DNA of 52,321 bases from a virus, in the IMG/VR virus record IMGVR_UViG_3300030046_000016, positions 1-52,321 of that record. The stretch is one strand, 5' to 3'. Below are positions 20,639 through 29,473 of the stretch, one piece after another. The notes beneath the pieces were generated by a model, which was not told where the DNA came from, did not search any database, and saw only the letters and a list, made by a program, of their open reading frames with translations. The position numbers and the translations under genes are program-made. The stretch's first letter is position 1. Each line of letters begins with the position of its first letter.

Positions 20639-22745
20639 TACCCTCAACGATGCCATCGACGTGCTCGACGAGGTGTTTATCCGCGCCGGCAACGATGTCA
20701 ACACTGCGTTGAGTATGCTCAGCGATGAAGAGATGGACTTCGTCGACACTGAGACTGACAAGTGTTTTGACCGCCGCTACTTTCTAGAAAACTACTACTG
20801 CATCCGGACTGAGCAAGGCCAGTGGCGAACTCTCTACCCATGGTGGGACCATCAGGAGATGGTGTACGAAGCCATCGAGGAAGAGTTCGACGAGAACGGA
20901 TTCTGCAATCTGATCGTTTTGAAGCCGCGGCAGACAGGCCTGACCGTGTGGACGTCAGCGGCGATGTTCCACCGCACCATCTTCCTTGCCCACAGCTACA
21001 CGATGGCGATCGCGCAGAACCCGAAGACGTCGGCAATGATTCACGCGATGGTGGTCAACGCTTACAAATCTCTGCCGTGGTGGCTGCGGCCAGAGTGCCA
21101 GTACGAAACTAAGGGCGACGCCATCGAATTCCAACGCAAGGACGAAATGGAGCGTCTTGTCAGGCCCGGCTTGGGATCAACCTTCCAGACCGCGCACGCG
21201 CAGCAGATGTCGGGCGTCGCCATTGGGCGCACGATTCGAAACCTGCATTGCAGTGAGGCCTCTCGTTGGCCATCCGCCGACGTGTTCCACGCCGATATTC
21301 TCCCGTCTGCCCGAAGCGCTCGCGATGGATTCCGCGTGATGGAGTCCACGGGCTACGGCCGCAATGGTTTGATGTACGACTGGTGGCAGGGCTCGGTTGA
21401 AGGTGACACCGGCTGGCGCGCTCTCTTCATACCGGTTTACAAAGTGAAAAAGTACTACATGCCGGTGAAGAAGATTTTCACCCTAACCGAAGAGGAGATG
21501 GCGTTCACGGCGCGCATCAAGCGCGAAGAGCAGTTCGATATCCCTCTGGGCTTCTGGAAGTTCCGCCGTGCTGGCATGAAGGCCTCCAAGTACGGGCAGG
21601 GCGTGTCAGGCTTCAAAGAGTCGTACCCGCTGACGCCGGCCGAGTCGTTCCAGGCGTCAGGCATGTGTGCGTTTGATCGGGACAAGCTCGAAGAGCAGGA
21701 GATGAAGTTTTCGTGCCGGCCGCTTTGGGTCGGACACGTCACGCTGCAGGCCGACAACTTCACATCGAACATCATCACTCGCGAGGTTGGCGACGACGAA
21801 GTTTTGTCGAAGCGTAAAGGAGCGAATGCGTCCGATCCACTGCACATCTGGCTGCAGCCCGAGCAGGGGCGAACGTACTATCTCGGCGTTGACTCGGCGC
21901 TCGGCGTCAAAGATGGCGACTTCAGCGCGTGCGCCGTATGGCGCGTCGGTATCGGAATGGAGCCGGACGAGCTCGCGGCTTCATGGTTGGGCCACGCACC
22001 ACCGGGAGTCTATGCTCGGGCGGTAGCCGCGCTTGGGTTTTACTACAACGGGGCTGAGATTGCCTGCGAATATCAGGGGCCAGGCATCAGTGTTGGCGAC
22101 AAGCTGAAGGACATGGACTACCCCACACTTTACCGGCCGCAGCATCATGATCGCGTTGGGAGCACGATGGGAGTCCACCTCCACTGGCTGACGACGATCA
22201 AGACTCGCGACCAGATCATCGGCACGCTGAACGAGGCTCTACTTGAGGAGTCGGTCATTATCCACGACCAAGACCTGCTCGATGAGTGCATCGACTTCAG
22301 TTCGTTGAACGGAGGCATGCGGTTCGAAGGCCAGGATAATAACGACGACCTGGTCATGGGGTCGATGATTGGACTCTACTGCGCTCGCGAGACGAATAAG
22401 CACATCAAGGCTGCGGCGACGCCGGGCCAGCCACGGCACAGCAAGAACGACATCAACCAGTACGGGGTCTACGACGATATAGGACGCCAGCGCGGCCAGT
22501 ACATCAAGAAGGAAGATGCCGAGAAGGCGATGAAGGGACTGGCTGGGTGGATGGTGATGCCGATTCTGGTGTGCAAAGCGAACACGCTTTACAGCCCGAT
22601 CTTTGACGGGAATGGAGCCGAGCACGAACTATTTTCTAGGCATGGAATGGATTCCACGAGAATCCTTCCCGACGTGGTAAATTCGTACAAATCGGCGATG
22701 GCTGGAGTTGGTCGCGGAACGAGCGATCAGAGTGACGACTGGTAA
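20619..22745 (+). CDS. terL: Terminase large subunit
   Basis: 708 aa from ATG 20619 (AGAGGG about 9 bases upstream). ATPase part: LIVLKPRQTGLTVW near residue 100 is the Walker-A-like KxRQxG motif of large terminases; NLHCSEASRW near residue 210 supplies the Walker B acid; MESTGYG follows as the coupling motif. Nuclease part: YYLGVDSALG near 420, ACEYQGPG near 482 and GQDNNDDLVMGSM near 570 give the three acidic residues of the RNase H-like nuclease. It pumps DNA into the prohead and cuts the concatemer. The C-terminus is longer than usual and contains a partial 14-mer copy at 22634. Confidence 0.92.
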   Translation: MISRKDNTLNDAIDVLDEVFIRAGNDVNTALSMLSDEEMDFVDTETDKCFDRRYFLENYYCIRTEQGQWRTLYPWWDHQEMVYEAIEEEFDENGFCNLIVLKPRQTGLTVWTSAAMFHRTIFLAHSYTMAIAQNPKTSAMIHAMVVNAYKSLPWWLRPECQYETKGDAIEFQRKDEMERLVRPGLGSTFQTAHAQQMSGVAIGRTIRNLHCSEASRWPSADVFHADILPSARSARDGFRVMESTGYGRNGLMYDWWQGSVEGDTGWRALFIPVYKVKKYYMPVKKIFTLTEEEMAFTARIKREEQFDIPLGFWKFRRAGMKASKYGQGVSGFKESYPLTPAESFQASGMCAFDRDKLEEQEMKFSCRPLWVGHVTLQADNFTSNIITREVGDDEVLSKRKGANASDPLHIWLQPEQGRTYYLGVDSALGVKDGDFSACAVWRVGIGMEPDELAASWLGHAPPGVYARAVAALGFYYNGAEIACEYQGPGISVGDKLKDMDYPTLYRPQHHDRVGSTMGVHLHWLTTIKTRDQIIGTLNEALLEESVIIHDQDLLDECIDFSSLNGGMRFEGQDNNDDLVMGSMIGLYCARETNKHIKAAATPGQPRHSKNDINQYGVYDDIGRQRGQYIKKEDAEKAMKGLAGWMVMPILVCKANTLYSPIFDGNGAEHELFSRHGMDSTRILPDVVNSYKSAMAGVGRGTSDQSDDW

Positions 22746-22760
22746 GACGAGGAGACGACA

Positions 22761-23249
22761 ATGGCTGGAGAGCGAGCGTTTATGTGGTGCCCCACCTGCG
22801 ATAAGAACGGGGCCAACAATGAGGTAGTCAAGGAAGACAACGTGATGTTCAAGTGCGTTATCGGTCACCAGTTGGGAAATTATGCCCAGGTGATGTCGAT
22901 GAACCCGCGAATGATAAAGCTTGAAGTCATCCGCAAGGCGAACGCCGGCGATGTAAAGGTCGATGTCTTCGTGAACGGGAGCGCGCTCGAAAAGTTCAAT
23001 AACATGCACCCCGGCCAGCTCGATGCCACGGTTGACAACATTATCCGGCTGCACACTGACGGCGACCTGATTATCGTCGACGGCATGCAGGCGCGGGAAA
23101 TGCGGTCTCTTGGGGTGATGACGGGCACTCAGATGCTTGCAGCCATCAAGAACGCCAAAGAACTTGAAGTCCAGATCGCCTCCCAGACGGCGGCGCTCGA
23201 ACTCGTGCAGGGCATGTTCGCCAAAGCTGGCGTAGAATCTCCTGTCTAA
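22761..23249 (+). CDS. Zinc-ribbon hypothetical protein (162 aa)
   Basis: GAGGAGACGACA before ATG. MWCPTC near residue 8 with FKCVIGHQLG later forms a ribbon, followed by a β-rich centre (VIRKANAGDVKVDVFVNGSA) and a C-terminal helix. It lies between terminase and portal, so a packaging or head-assembly accessory role is possible. Confidence 0.6.
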   Translation: MAGERAFMWCPTCDKNGANNEVVKEDNVMFKCVIGHQLGNYAQVMSMNPRMIKLEVIRKANAGDVKVDVFVNGSALEKFNNMHPGQLDATVDNIIRLHTDGDLIIVDGMQAREMRSLGVMTGTQMLAAIKNAKELEVQIASQTAALELVQGMFAKAGVESPV

Positions 23250-23289
23250 TCGTGGAATGCAACCATGACTTCGTGCTAGGCTCGGCGAT

Positions 23290-25071
23290 ATGAGTGCTCC
23301 AAATGAACGGCCGGAGCTGAGCCTCGAGCGTGAGGTCGTCCATTGGTGCGACTCCGTCTACGGCGAAGCCGAAGACGATCTCACTGGTTCCAGCGACTTC
23401 AAACTGGTCTCACGCTGCATCGACTACATTGAAGGTCGGCAGTGGACAGCGAAATCGCGGTTTGGCCGCTCGCGCCCCACGAAAAACCGGCTATTCCGCC
23501 AGTTTATCGAGACAGTTGGCCTGCTCACCGACATCCAGCCAGACTTCCAGGTGAAGATTCACGACCGCTTTGACGGCTACTCCGAGCTCCAGGAACTCCT
23601 CAACCACATGATCGTCGAATGGGCGGAGACGATGAACTTCGAGGACGAGCTTACTCAGGTCGTGATGTGGGGTTTGATCCACACGGGGTATGCAAAAATC
23701 CAGTGGAACTCATCCTTGAACGGCGGTTTGGGCGATGTGGAGTTTCAGCCGATATCCCCAGTCAACCTCATGCAGATCGGGGCGTCGACCAAACTTCAAG
23801 AGGCGGAATGTGTCATCGCTCGCCGGGTAGTGAATCTCGCGTACCTCAAGCGCAAGTACGGTGCGGTTGCCGACGGCGTGAAGCCCGACAGTTCATACTC
23901 TGAGATGCCGGGCATGACGATCCGCCCGACCCGCATCGCCAAGGGTACATGGAACCACATGCCGGGGCCGCTCAAGGCGCTGCTGGGGACCAAGACTGAA
24001 GGTGTCCAGTCGAAGTATCCACAGGTGATGCTCAAAGACTTCTGGTTCAAAGATGACCGCATCCTGCGCGGGTCGACGTCGGTTTTCGTTGGCAAAGAGA
24101 ACACCAACTGGGGCTACTGGGTTGAGCCGGGAATGCCACTATTTCCGCGTGGGCGCGTCGTTACTGTTGCCGGCGGCAAGGTACTTGAAGACACCTGCAA
24201 CCCGTACTGGGATGGAAAATTTCCGTTTGTACAGTATCGACCCTACCGGGTGCCGTGGAAGTTCAACGGTTTGTCGATGCTGGAGCCGCAGATCGCGCTG
24301 CAGAACATTATCAACCGAATCAACGGCGGCGTGATGGACACGATCATGGCGGCGATCGAGCCGTCGATCATCGGGCCGGTTGGTGCGATGAGCCAGGGAA
24401 ACTGGGACTCCCTCGACCCCGGCGCACCAGGCTCGAAGATTGTTTGGAACAACAATGCGCGTGAGGCACCGAAGTTCCGCGAACCGCCACAGCTCGGCAA
24501 CTACGTGCTTCCGTTCGAGCAGGGCATCGAGGCGGAGCAGGATTTGACTTCGGGCGCCGCGGCGATGAATCAGGCGCTCCAGAAGAAGCAGGTGCCGGGC
24601 GGCGACTCGATCGAGAAGATCCTGTCGAGCCGTTCGACCAACATCCGTTTTGCCGGACGGTCGCTGAAGACTTTCCTCAACGAATCCGGCACGATGACTA
24701 TCTCGCGCTTCCTCCAGTTCGCCGATACGCGCTATCGTATTGCCAAGTTTGGTTCCGATGCGGTGGTTGCAAACGACTTTGAGCCGATTTACGGCAGCAC
24801 GATCCCAAAGGGGATGTCGGGCGAAGACTTCGTTTCGAAGGTTGGTTTTGGGGTTCGAAAGGGAAGCCTTTTGTCGATCGAGAAAGAAGACAAAATCGGC
24901 GTGGCGTTCGGTCTGCGCAAGGCGGGAGACATGTCCAGACGTGGACTTTATCGCATTCTGGACGAGAATGTCGACGTCAACCTCATCGAGAAAGAACTCA
25001 AGGAAGAGGCGGCGGAGAAGATTGCTTTGGCCGGGGCGGCTGGAGCTATGCAGCATAAGGGCAAAAAATAA
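23290..25071 (+). CDS. Portal protein
   Basis: 593 aa. Starts with a helical segment, then a long stretch (DYIEGRQWTAKSRFGRSRPT, TKNRLFRQFIETVGLLTDIQ, VEWAETMNFEDELTQVVMWG) that matches podovirus and other 'portal' layouts; PFVQYRPYRVPWKFNGLSML, followed by EPQIALQNIINRINGGVMDT, is the characteristic portal stem region. Forms the dodecameric DNA gate at one head vertex. Directly downstream of terminase and upstream of scaffold and capsid. Followed 1 base later by an opposite-strand homing endonuclease. Confidence 0.85.
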   Translation: MSAPNERPELSLEREVVHWCDSVYGEAEDDLTGSSDFKLVSRCIDYIEGRQWTAKSRFGRSRPTKNRLFRQFIETVGLLTDIQPDFQVKIHDRFDGYSELQELLNHMIVEWAETMNFEDELTQVVMWGLIHTGYAKIQWNSSLNGGLGDVEFQPISPVNLMQIGASTKLQEAECVIARRVVNLAYLKRKYGAVADGVKPDSSYSEMPGMTIRPTRIAKGTWNHMPGPLKALLGTKTEGVQSKYPQVMLKDFWFKDDRILRGSTSVFVGKENTNWGYWVEPGMPLFPRGRVVTVAGGKVLEDTCNPYWDGKFPFVQYRPYRVPWKFNGLSMLEPQIALQNIINRINGGVMDTIMAAIEPSIIGPVGAMSQGNWDSLDPGAPGSKIVWNNNAREAPKFREPPQLGNYVLPFEQGIEAEQDLTSGAAAMNQALQKKQVPGGDSIEKILSSRSTNIRFAGRSLKTFLNESGTMTISRFLQFADTRYRIAKFGSDAVVANDFEPIYGSTIPKGMSGEDFVSKVGFGVRKGSLLSIEKEDKIGVAFGLRKAGDMSRRGLYRILDENVDVNLIEKELKEEAAEKIALAGAAGAMQHKGKK

Positions 25072-25072
25072 A

Positions 25073-25756
25073 TCAGCGGCGACGTGTTTTTGGCGTGTAC
25101 TCGCCGTGGTACTTTTTCTCTGCTTTGCGGCGGGCCTGGATGGCTTGATGCTTCAGGCGAAAGGCTCCGAGATAGATCAGCTTCCCCTGGAAGCCAATGC
25201 TGGCCGTCCATTGTCCCGTCTTTTCGATTAGGTAAACACCTGTGTATCCGGTCTTATTTCTCTTACTGAGTCGATGATTGTGGAAGTTTTGAGCCCGCGT
25301 GCAGACGCGCAGGTTGTCCTTGCGATTGTCGAGGGTGTCCCCGTTGCGGTGGTCTACCATCTTTCCGGGGGGAGATCCCATAACGTCGCGGTGCAGGCCA
25401 ATTGAGCCACCCTCGGGAAGATGCCTCATTGCGTAGCCATTGCTCAGGGCGTAGTAGAAGTTACTGAACTTCTCGTAATCGTCGGCATCGACGATTGTGA
25501 AATACTGTCCGCCAAGGTGAATGAGGCGGAATGAACAATTAGCTCTGACAGGAGGGTCGACGCGCCGAACCCTTTTTCCATGGCCGTAAACACGAAGTTT
25601 AGGCATTCCCATGACGTGATTTAGGCAAGATTGCGATTGTTTCGCTATCCCTGTTTTCTCGCCGCAGCCGCAATGGCAAAGGCCGAACGGAATATCACAC
25701 TCGGGTTTTCTACAAATGCAAATACCAGCGGGTAATTCTATCTTCCTACGGGGCAT
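25073..25756 (-). CDS. HNH homing endonuclease with AP2-type tail
   Basis: Opposite strand to all neighbours, filling the gap after portal. ATG 25756 gives 227 aa; earlier in-frame starts exist to 25867. N-terminal Cys cluster (ICICRKPECD and FGLCHCGCGEKTGIA), then an HNH core (MVDHRNGDTLDNRKDNLRVC with the His/Asn residues), then an AP2-like part (KTGYTGVYLIEKTGQWTASI). It is a clear paralogue of the gene at 2411-3100. Its site suggests homing into the portal-scaffold junction. Confidence 0.85.
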   Translation of the reverse strand: MPRRKIELPAGICICRKPECDIPFGLCHCGCGEKTGIAKQSQSCLNHVMGMPKLRVYGHGKRVRRVDPPVRANCSFRLIHLGGQYFTIVDADDYEKFSNFYYALSNGYAMRHLPEGGSIGLHRDVMGSPPGKMVDHRNGDTLDNRKDNLRVCTRAQNFHNHRLSKRNKTGYTGVYLIEKTGQWTASIGFQGKLIYLGAFRLKHQAIQARRKAEKKYHGEYTPKTRRR

Positions 25757-25939
25757 ACCGTATTTTATCGGGGGCCACGAACCAACGCTATAAAATAAAT
25801 CAAACTTTTTCGATCTTTTTGCTTGCGCATGTGTTGCAAAGTTTCTCCATTTCAGTAAATCTCTCAATCAGGCAAGGGCGACCAAGCCTGACAGCGGTGA
25901 AGGCCGCTATAACAAACCGATCCGAAAGGAGTACTCATT

Positions 25940-26002
25940 ATGCGCCATAAGGGCCGTAAGGGTGGCCGCAAGCACAAGCGCGGCGGGAAGCGCAGCAAGT
26001 AG
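25940..26002 (+). CDS. 20-residue strongly basic peptide
   Basis: AAGGAG about 8 bases before ATG 25940. The whole product has 11 Lys/Arg and 2 His of 20 residues, no acid, plus Gly and Ser (pattern RHKGRKGGRKHKRGGKRSK). Its good ribosome site, place between portal and capsid genes and composition support a real peptide, perhaps a DNA-condensing or packaged protein. Composition also recalls histone tails; that is only an analogy. Confidence 0.55.
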   Translation: MRHKGRKGGRKHKRGGKRSK

Positions 26003-26092
26003 TTTGCTGCAAGTCAGGCGGGGGAATAATCCCACCGAGAAAAACAATCAGGGGCCGGAGCAATCCGGCCTCAGATCAAAAGAGAGGGCATC

Positions 26093-26263
26093 ATGGCAAA
26101 TCTGCCAGTTTCCAAAGAGAGTTTCGGTGAGCCGGTAAAGTCTCCTTCGCTGAAGAAGGGTTCGATCACCACCTTTGGCCATCTCGCCAACGACGCGGTT
26201 GTTCCTGATCGCGGCCTGAGCGTCAACGTGAAGACGGGCTACCCGTCCTCGAACAAAGGATAA
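26093..26263 (+). CDS. Hypothetical protein (56 aa)
   Basis: GAGAGGG before ATG 26093. Soluble Ser/Lys/Gly-rich product, KSPSLKKGSITTFGHLANDA then SVNVKTGYPSSN. No domain. Spaced 2 bases from the next start, so co-transcribed with the head genes. Confidence 0.6.
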   Translation: MANLPVSKESFGEPVKSPSLKKGSITTFGHLANDAVVPDRGLSVNVKTGYPSSNKG

Positions 26264-26265
26264 TT

Positions 26266-26646
26266 GTGGCCGCTGCGAGCACACCACCGAGTTTCTACGA
26301 CGGCATGGCAGGTCAGCCAGGCGGCGGAGCACCCCCACCGGGTGCAGCACCCGCTCCAGGTGGTGCGCCGGGCGGCGCTGACGGTGGTAAGCCTGAAGAT
26401 GAAATATTTCAGGCTGTTGCGAAAGTCATGAGCGTGCTGAAGAAGGTTCCAAAGATGAAGGACGGAACCCAGACGTACATCGACCGCGCACTGGCTCCAC
26501 TCAAGGAGATGGTGGTCGACGTTCTCAAGAAAGATCCCAAAGACTTGGATTCAGCTTCACCCGCGCCTTCGGCTTCGACCGATCCCGCGGCTGCACCACC
26601 AGCACCACCGACCCCAAAGCCCGGTGAGGCTGTCCCTGCGACGTAA
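26266..26646 (+). CDS. Pro/Ala-rich hypothetical head-region protein (126 aa)
   Basis: GTG 26266 behind AAAGGATAATT. Low-complexity Gly/Ala/Pro N-terminus, a helical core (EIFQAVAKVMSVLKKVPKMK, LKEMVVDVLKKDP) and a Pro/Ala/Ser tail. Such short proteins often sit before scaffold genes in tailed phages. No function named. Confidence 0.6.
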   Translation: MAAASTPPSFYDGMAGQPGGGAPPPGAAPAPGGAPGGADGGKPEDEIFQAVAKVMSVLKKVPKMKDGTQTYIDRALAPLKEMVVDVLKKDPKDLDSASPAPSASTDPAAAPPAPPTPKPGEAVPAT

Positions 26647-26678
26647 ACCAAAGTTTTGACGAGGAGAGGTAAAAAGTT

Positions 26679-27410
26679 ATGGCACTCATGGATGAACTCG
26701 AAGGCTTGCTCGGAGCGGACGTAGTCGCTAAGTTGACACCGGAGGTGCGCTCGAGAGTGCAGTTCGGCGAAGAGCTTACCCACTACTACGAAGGCACAAC
26801 CGACATCGTGCCTGTTCGCCAGCCTGCGCGGGCTCCTGTAGTCACCCCGCCCACAACTATCACCACCGAGCCGCCCGTCGGCACAACCGGGTTGTCCGCT
26901 GGACTTGACGACATCGCAAAACTACTGGATTCGCGTATCGGCAATCTCGACGAGCGTATCAACACCGCGATTACTGCGGCCATCAAGCCGGAAGGCGACA
27001 AGCTCTTCAATAACTCGGTAGCGCGCTCAGTCGAACTTAGCCGCGAACTCCAGCGGATCGATCGCGAGTACCACGATCTTACCGGCGAGAACTTCGATGA
27101 CGCGAAGTTGAATACCTTCATTACCGAACAGGGTGGCTTCACAAAGTTTGGCAGTGTCCGCGCAGCCTACGACGCTTTCATTGCTCCGGTGAAGCAGCAG
27201 AAGGCTATTGACACGGGCATTCGCGAGGGACTGAAGCAGCGCAACTCTGGCGCTTCTCTGCCGGGAGTTACCCCTAGTGGTTCGAAGGGTCCAGTTTCGA
27301 TTTTGACCGCACGGCGTCGGGATGGTTCGACGGCGGACGGTGGTGTCAAGACAGCCGTGCAGAAGGCCGCCGAGGCGCTCGACGCACGGATGTCTGCGGT
27401 AAACGAGTAA
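26679..27410 (+). CDS. Scaffolding-like protein
   Basis: 243 aa, strong GAGGAGAGG before ATG. Helical throughout: N-terminal ELEGLLGADVVAKL, a Pro-rich linker, a central coiled coil (LDDIAKLLDSRIGNLDERIN), and a basic C-terminus (TAVQKAAEALDARM). Position directly before the major capsid gene, size and helical composition fit a scaffold, which organises capsid subunits and leaves or is cleaved later. No sequence signature exists for such proteins, so the call is contextual. Confidence 0.65.
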   Translation: MALMDELEGLLGADVVAKLTPEVRSRVQFGEELTHYYEGTTDIVPVRQPARAPVVTPPTTITTEPPVGTTGLSAGLDDIAKLLDSRIGNLDERINTAITAAIKPEGDKLFNNSVARSVELSRELQRIDREYHDLTGENFDDAKLNTFITEQGGFTKFGSVRAAYDAFIAPVKQQKAIDTGIREGLKQRNSGASLPGVTPSGSKGPVSILTARRRDGSTADGGVKTAVQKAAEALDARMSAVNE

Positions 27411-27431
27411 TTATTTTCAGGGGGAACTACC

Positions 27432-28400
27432 ATGGGACTACCGTATAACGACATCACCGCGGTCACCAACGCATATATCGTCAACGAAATTGTTGACGAA
27501 TACTACAAGGTGTCGCCGGTATTCGCGCTCATCTTCAAGGGTGAGACCACTCGCACGTTCCCCGGTGGGACGCAGATTCAACAGCCGATTCAGTACGCGC
27601 CTCTGAAGGCGGGTCCATTCGCCCCCGGCGGCACGTTCGACATCAGCTACGTGCAGACTGACACCGCCATGGTGTTCAATCCCAAGTACTACTACGCGAA
27701 CGTGACCATTCAGGGCACTCAACTCGTCCTGAACCGCGGCACGGAAGCGATCATGTCCTTCGTTGAAGAGAAGATGGTCAACGGCTCACAGGCCTTGGCT
27801 CAATCTCTTGCGTCCGACATCTATGGCGACGGACAGGGCACCGTCACCAGCCAGATCGCCCTCGATGGGTTGCTTGCCGGTTACGACGACGGCACCAACT
27901 ACCCGAGCTACGGCCAGTTGTCGCGTGCGGCTATCGGCGTTGGCGCCAACGCCGGCATCAACGGCTTCTACCAGAACGTTGCCGGTCCTCTACCGCTAAC
28001 CACACTGCAGAAGGCTCAGGGTCAGGCGACCTTCGGCAACCGCTGCCCGAACCTGCTGGCCACTACCCAGTCGATTTATAACTCGATCTGGAACAAGCTG
28101 GTTCCCGCGCAGCGCGTCATGGACACTTCGAGCGACCTCTTCTCGGTCGGTTTCCGTGCCATCCGCTTCAACAATGAGCGGTTGGTAGTTGACCAGTACG
28201 TCCCGAGCGGCTACGTCTTCGGCATGAACACGGACTTTCTCAACGTGTACATCTCCGACCAGGAGCTCTTTGGATTTGGCTTCACCGGCTTCAAGGAGCT
28301 TCCGAACTCGGTTGATGCTGCTGGCCAGCTTTGCTTTGGCGGCGACATCGTGGTCTCGGCTCCGCGTCTTGGCTTCATCCTGGCCGGCATCACCTCCTAA
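27432..28400 (+). CDS. Major capsid protein
   Basis: 322 aa behind AGGGGGAACTACC. HK97-type elements: N-terminal arm (GLPYNDITAVTNAYIVNEIV), E-loop-like TFPGGTQIQQPIQYA, and a long helical P-domain segment (EEKMVNGSQALAQSLASDIY), then PNLLATTQSIYNSIWNKLVP and a C-terminal FGGDIVVSAPRLGFILAG strand. It forms the icosahedral shell. Preceded by the scaffold-like gene and followed at 28414 by a perfect 14-mer copy. Confidence 0.85.
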   Translation: MGLPYNDITAVTNAYIVNEIVDEYYKVSPVFALIFKGETTRTFPGGTQIQQPIQYAPLKAGPFAPGGTFDISYVQTDTAMVFNPKYYYANVTIQGTQLVLNRGTEAIMSFVEEKMVNGSQALAQSLASDIYGDGQGTVTSQIALDGLLAGYDDGTNYPSYGQLSRAAIGVGANAGINGFYQNVAGPLPLTTLQKAQGQATFGNRCPNLLATTQSIYNSIWNKLVPAQRVMDTSSDLFSVGFRAIRFNNERLVVDQYVPSGYVFGMNTDFLNVYISDQELFGFGFTGFKELPNSVDAAGQLCFGGDIVVSAPRLGFILAGITS

Positions 28401-28413
28401 TCGGGGGTGATGC

Positions 28414-28427
28414 TTCTAGGCGTAGAA
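28414..28427. repeat. Dispersed 14-mer, perfect copy TTCTAGGCGTAGAA
   Basis: Intergenic, between the capsid stop and the next ribosome site; the capsid gene is the most highly expressed gene here. Confidence 0.75.
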
Positions 28428-28456
28428 ATTCATTTGGCTGCAAAGGGAGACGCATC

Positions 28457-29068
28457 ATGGGATTCATGGGATTGAATTTTCCGGTAATCGATAGCGGCAG
28501 CGCGCTGACGACCATCGACAGCTACGTGACGACCAATACCAACGGCAACAACTCGTTGACCAATGGTGCGATGAACACTCCCGGCGGGATCTACATGACC
28601 CAGCCGAGCCCCGCCACGATCTCGACTAATGGCGTTGGGTCTCCGCGATTTCTGAAATACGTTCGGTACAACCCGACCGCGTCGCAGGCGATCCTCGCTG
28701 GCCCAGCCATCGTCTACTGGAAGGATGAGACCTTCACCGTGGTCACCGGTCTTCTTTCCGAGTCCTTCGGTGGCGCAAGTGGTATCAACAATGTTGCCGG
28801 CTGGCTGCTTCCTAACACCACCTCGGTGCCGAGCCTGTCGACTGCCACCAACATCAACGGCAACTGGTGCTTCATCCATATTGGCGGGTTTTTGCCAAAT
28901 GCGGCTCCAACCGCCTGCACTGTTGGCGACTCGATCTACGGCGCGACCGGAGCTTTCACCACCGGCCACACCGTGACCGCGACCGCGTCTCCTCAGCGCG
29001 TGGCTGCTTACGCACTTACTACGCTGGCAAGTGGGCTGGCCGACCTCTACGTACCATTCCTCAACTAA
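28457..29068 (+). CDS. Head-associated structural protein (203 aa)
   Basis: GGGAGACGCATC before ATG 28457; the longer frame from 28331 lies inside the capsid gene. Thr/Asn/Gly-rich β-protein (NNSLTNGAMNTPGGIYMTQP, VTGLLSESFGGASGINNVAG) directly after capsid. Likely a decoration or head-completion protein; no family recognised. Confidence 0.6.
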   Translation: MGFMGLNFPVIDSGSALTTIDSYVTTNTNGNNSLTNGAMNTPGGIYMTQPSPATISTNGVGSPRFLKYVRYNPTASQAILAGPAIVYWKDETFTVVTGLLSESFGGASGINNVAGWLLPNTTSVPSLSTATNINGNWCFIHIGGFLPNAAPTACTVGDSIYGATGAFTTGHTVTATASPQRVAAYALTTLASGLADLYVPFLN

Positions 29069-29104
29069 TCGAGGACGTAGCGACTTCAATAAGGGAGCAT
29101 CACC

Positions 29105-29443
29105 ATGGCAGCTACGGCAGGACGAGCGGGAGACAATTTCAATCTGTTTGGGACGGTGCCGGTTGCGGTCGACACGCTCAGTCTCGGAGTCTACGCCACT
29201 GGCGGTATTGCCGTGACTGGTGCGCTTTGGGGTTTGGCTGCAACTGGTGGTCCAGGAGCCACGAGTAACGGCATCATTGGTATAAGTCAGATTTCAGTCA
29301 ACACGGCTGGCGCTGGTTATACCATTGTCTACAACGAGCAGACTGGTAAGGTCCAGGCCTATATCGCTGGTGCTGAAGTTGCAAACGCAGTCGATATGAC
29401 CACCTTCATCTTCGGTGTCATCGTTTACGCCTCTGGCGAGTAA
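29105..29443 (+). CDS. Small head protein (112 aa)
   Basis: AAGGGAGCATCACC before ATG. Hydrophobic, Gly/Ala/Thr-rich β-protein (TLSLGVYATGGIAVTGALWG). Without a signal peptide, so probably a virion component. Unknown function. Confidence 0.55.
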   Translation: MAATAGRAGDNFNLFGTVPVAVDTLSLGVYATGGIAVTGALWGLAATGGPGATSNGIIGISQISVNTAGAGYTIVYNEQTGKVQAYIAGAEVANAVDMTTFIFGVIVYASGE

Positions 29444-29473
29444 TCTAATCCGGAAGGAAGGGAGAGTCGTTCT

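Noticed and set aside
24139-25056. 305-aa minus-strand frame
   Set aside because: Antisense to the portal gene, without ribosome site or domain.
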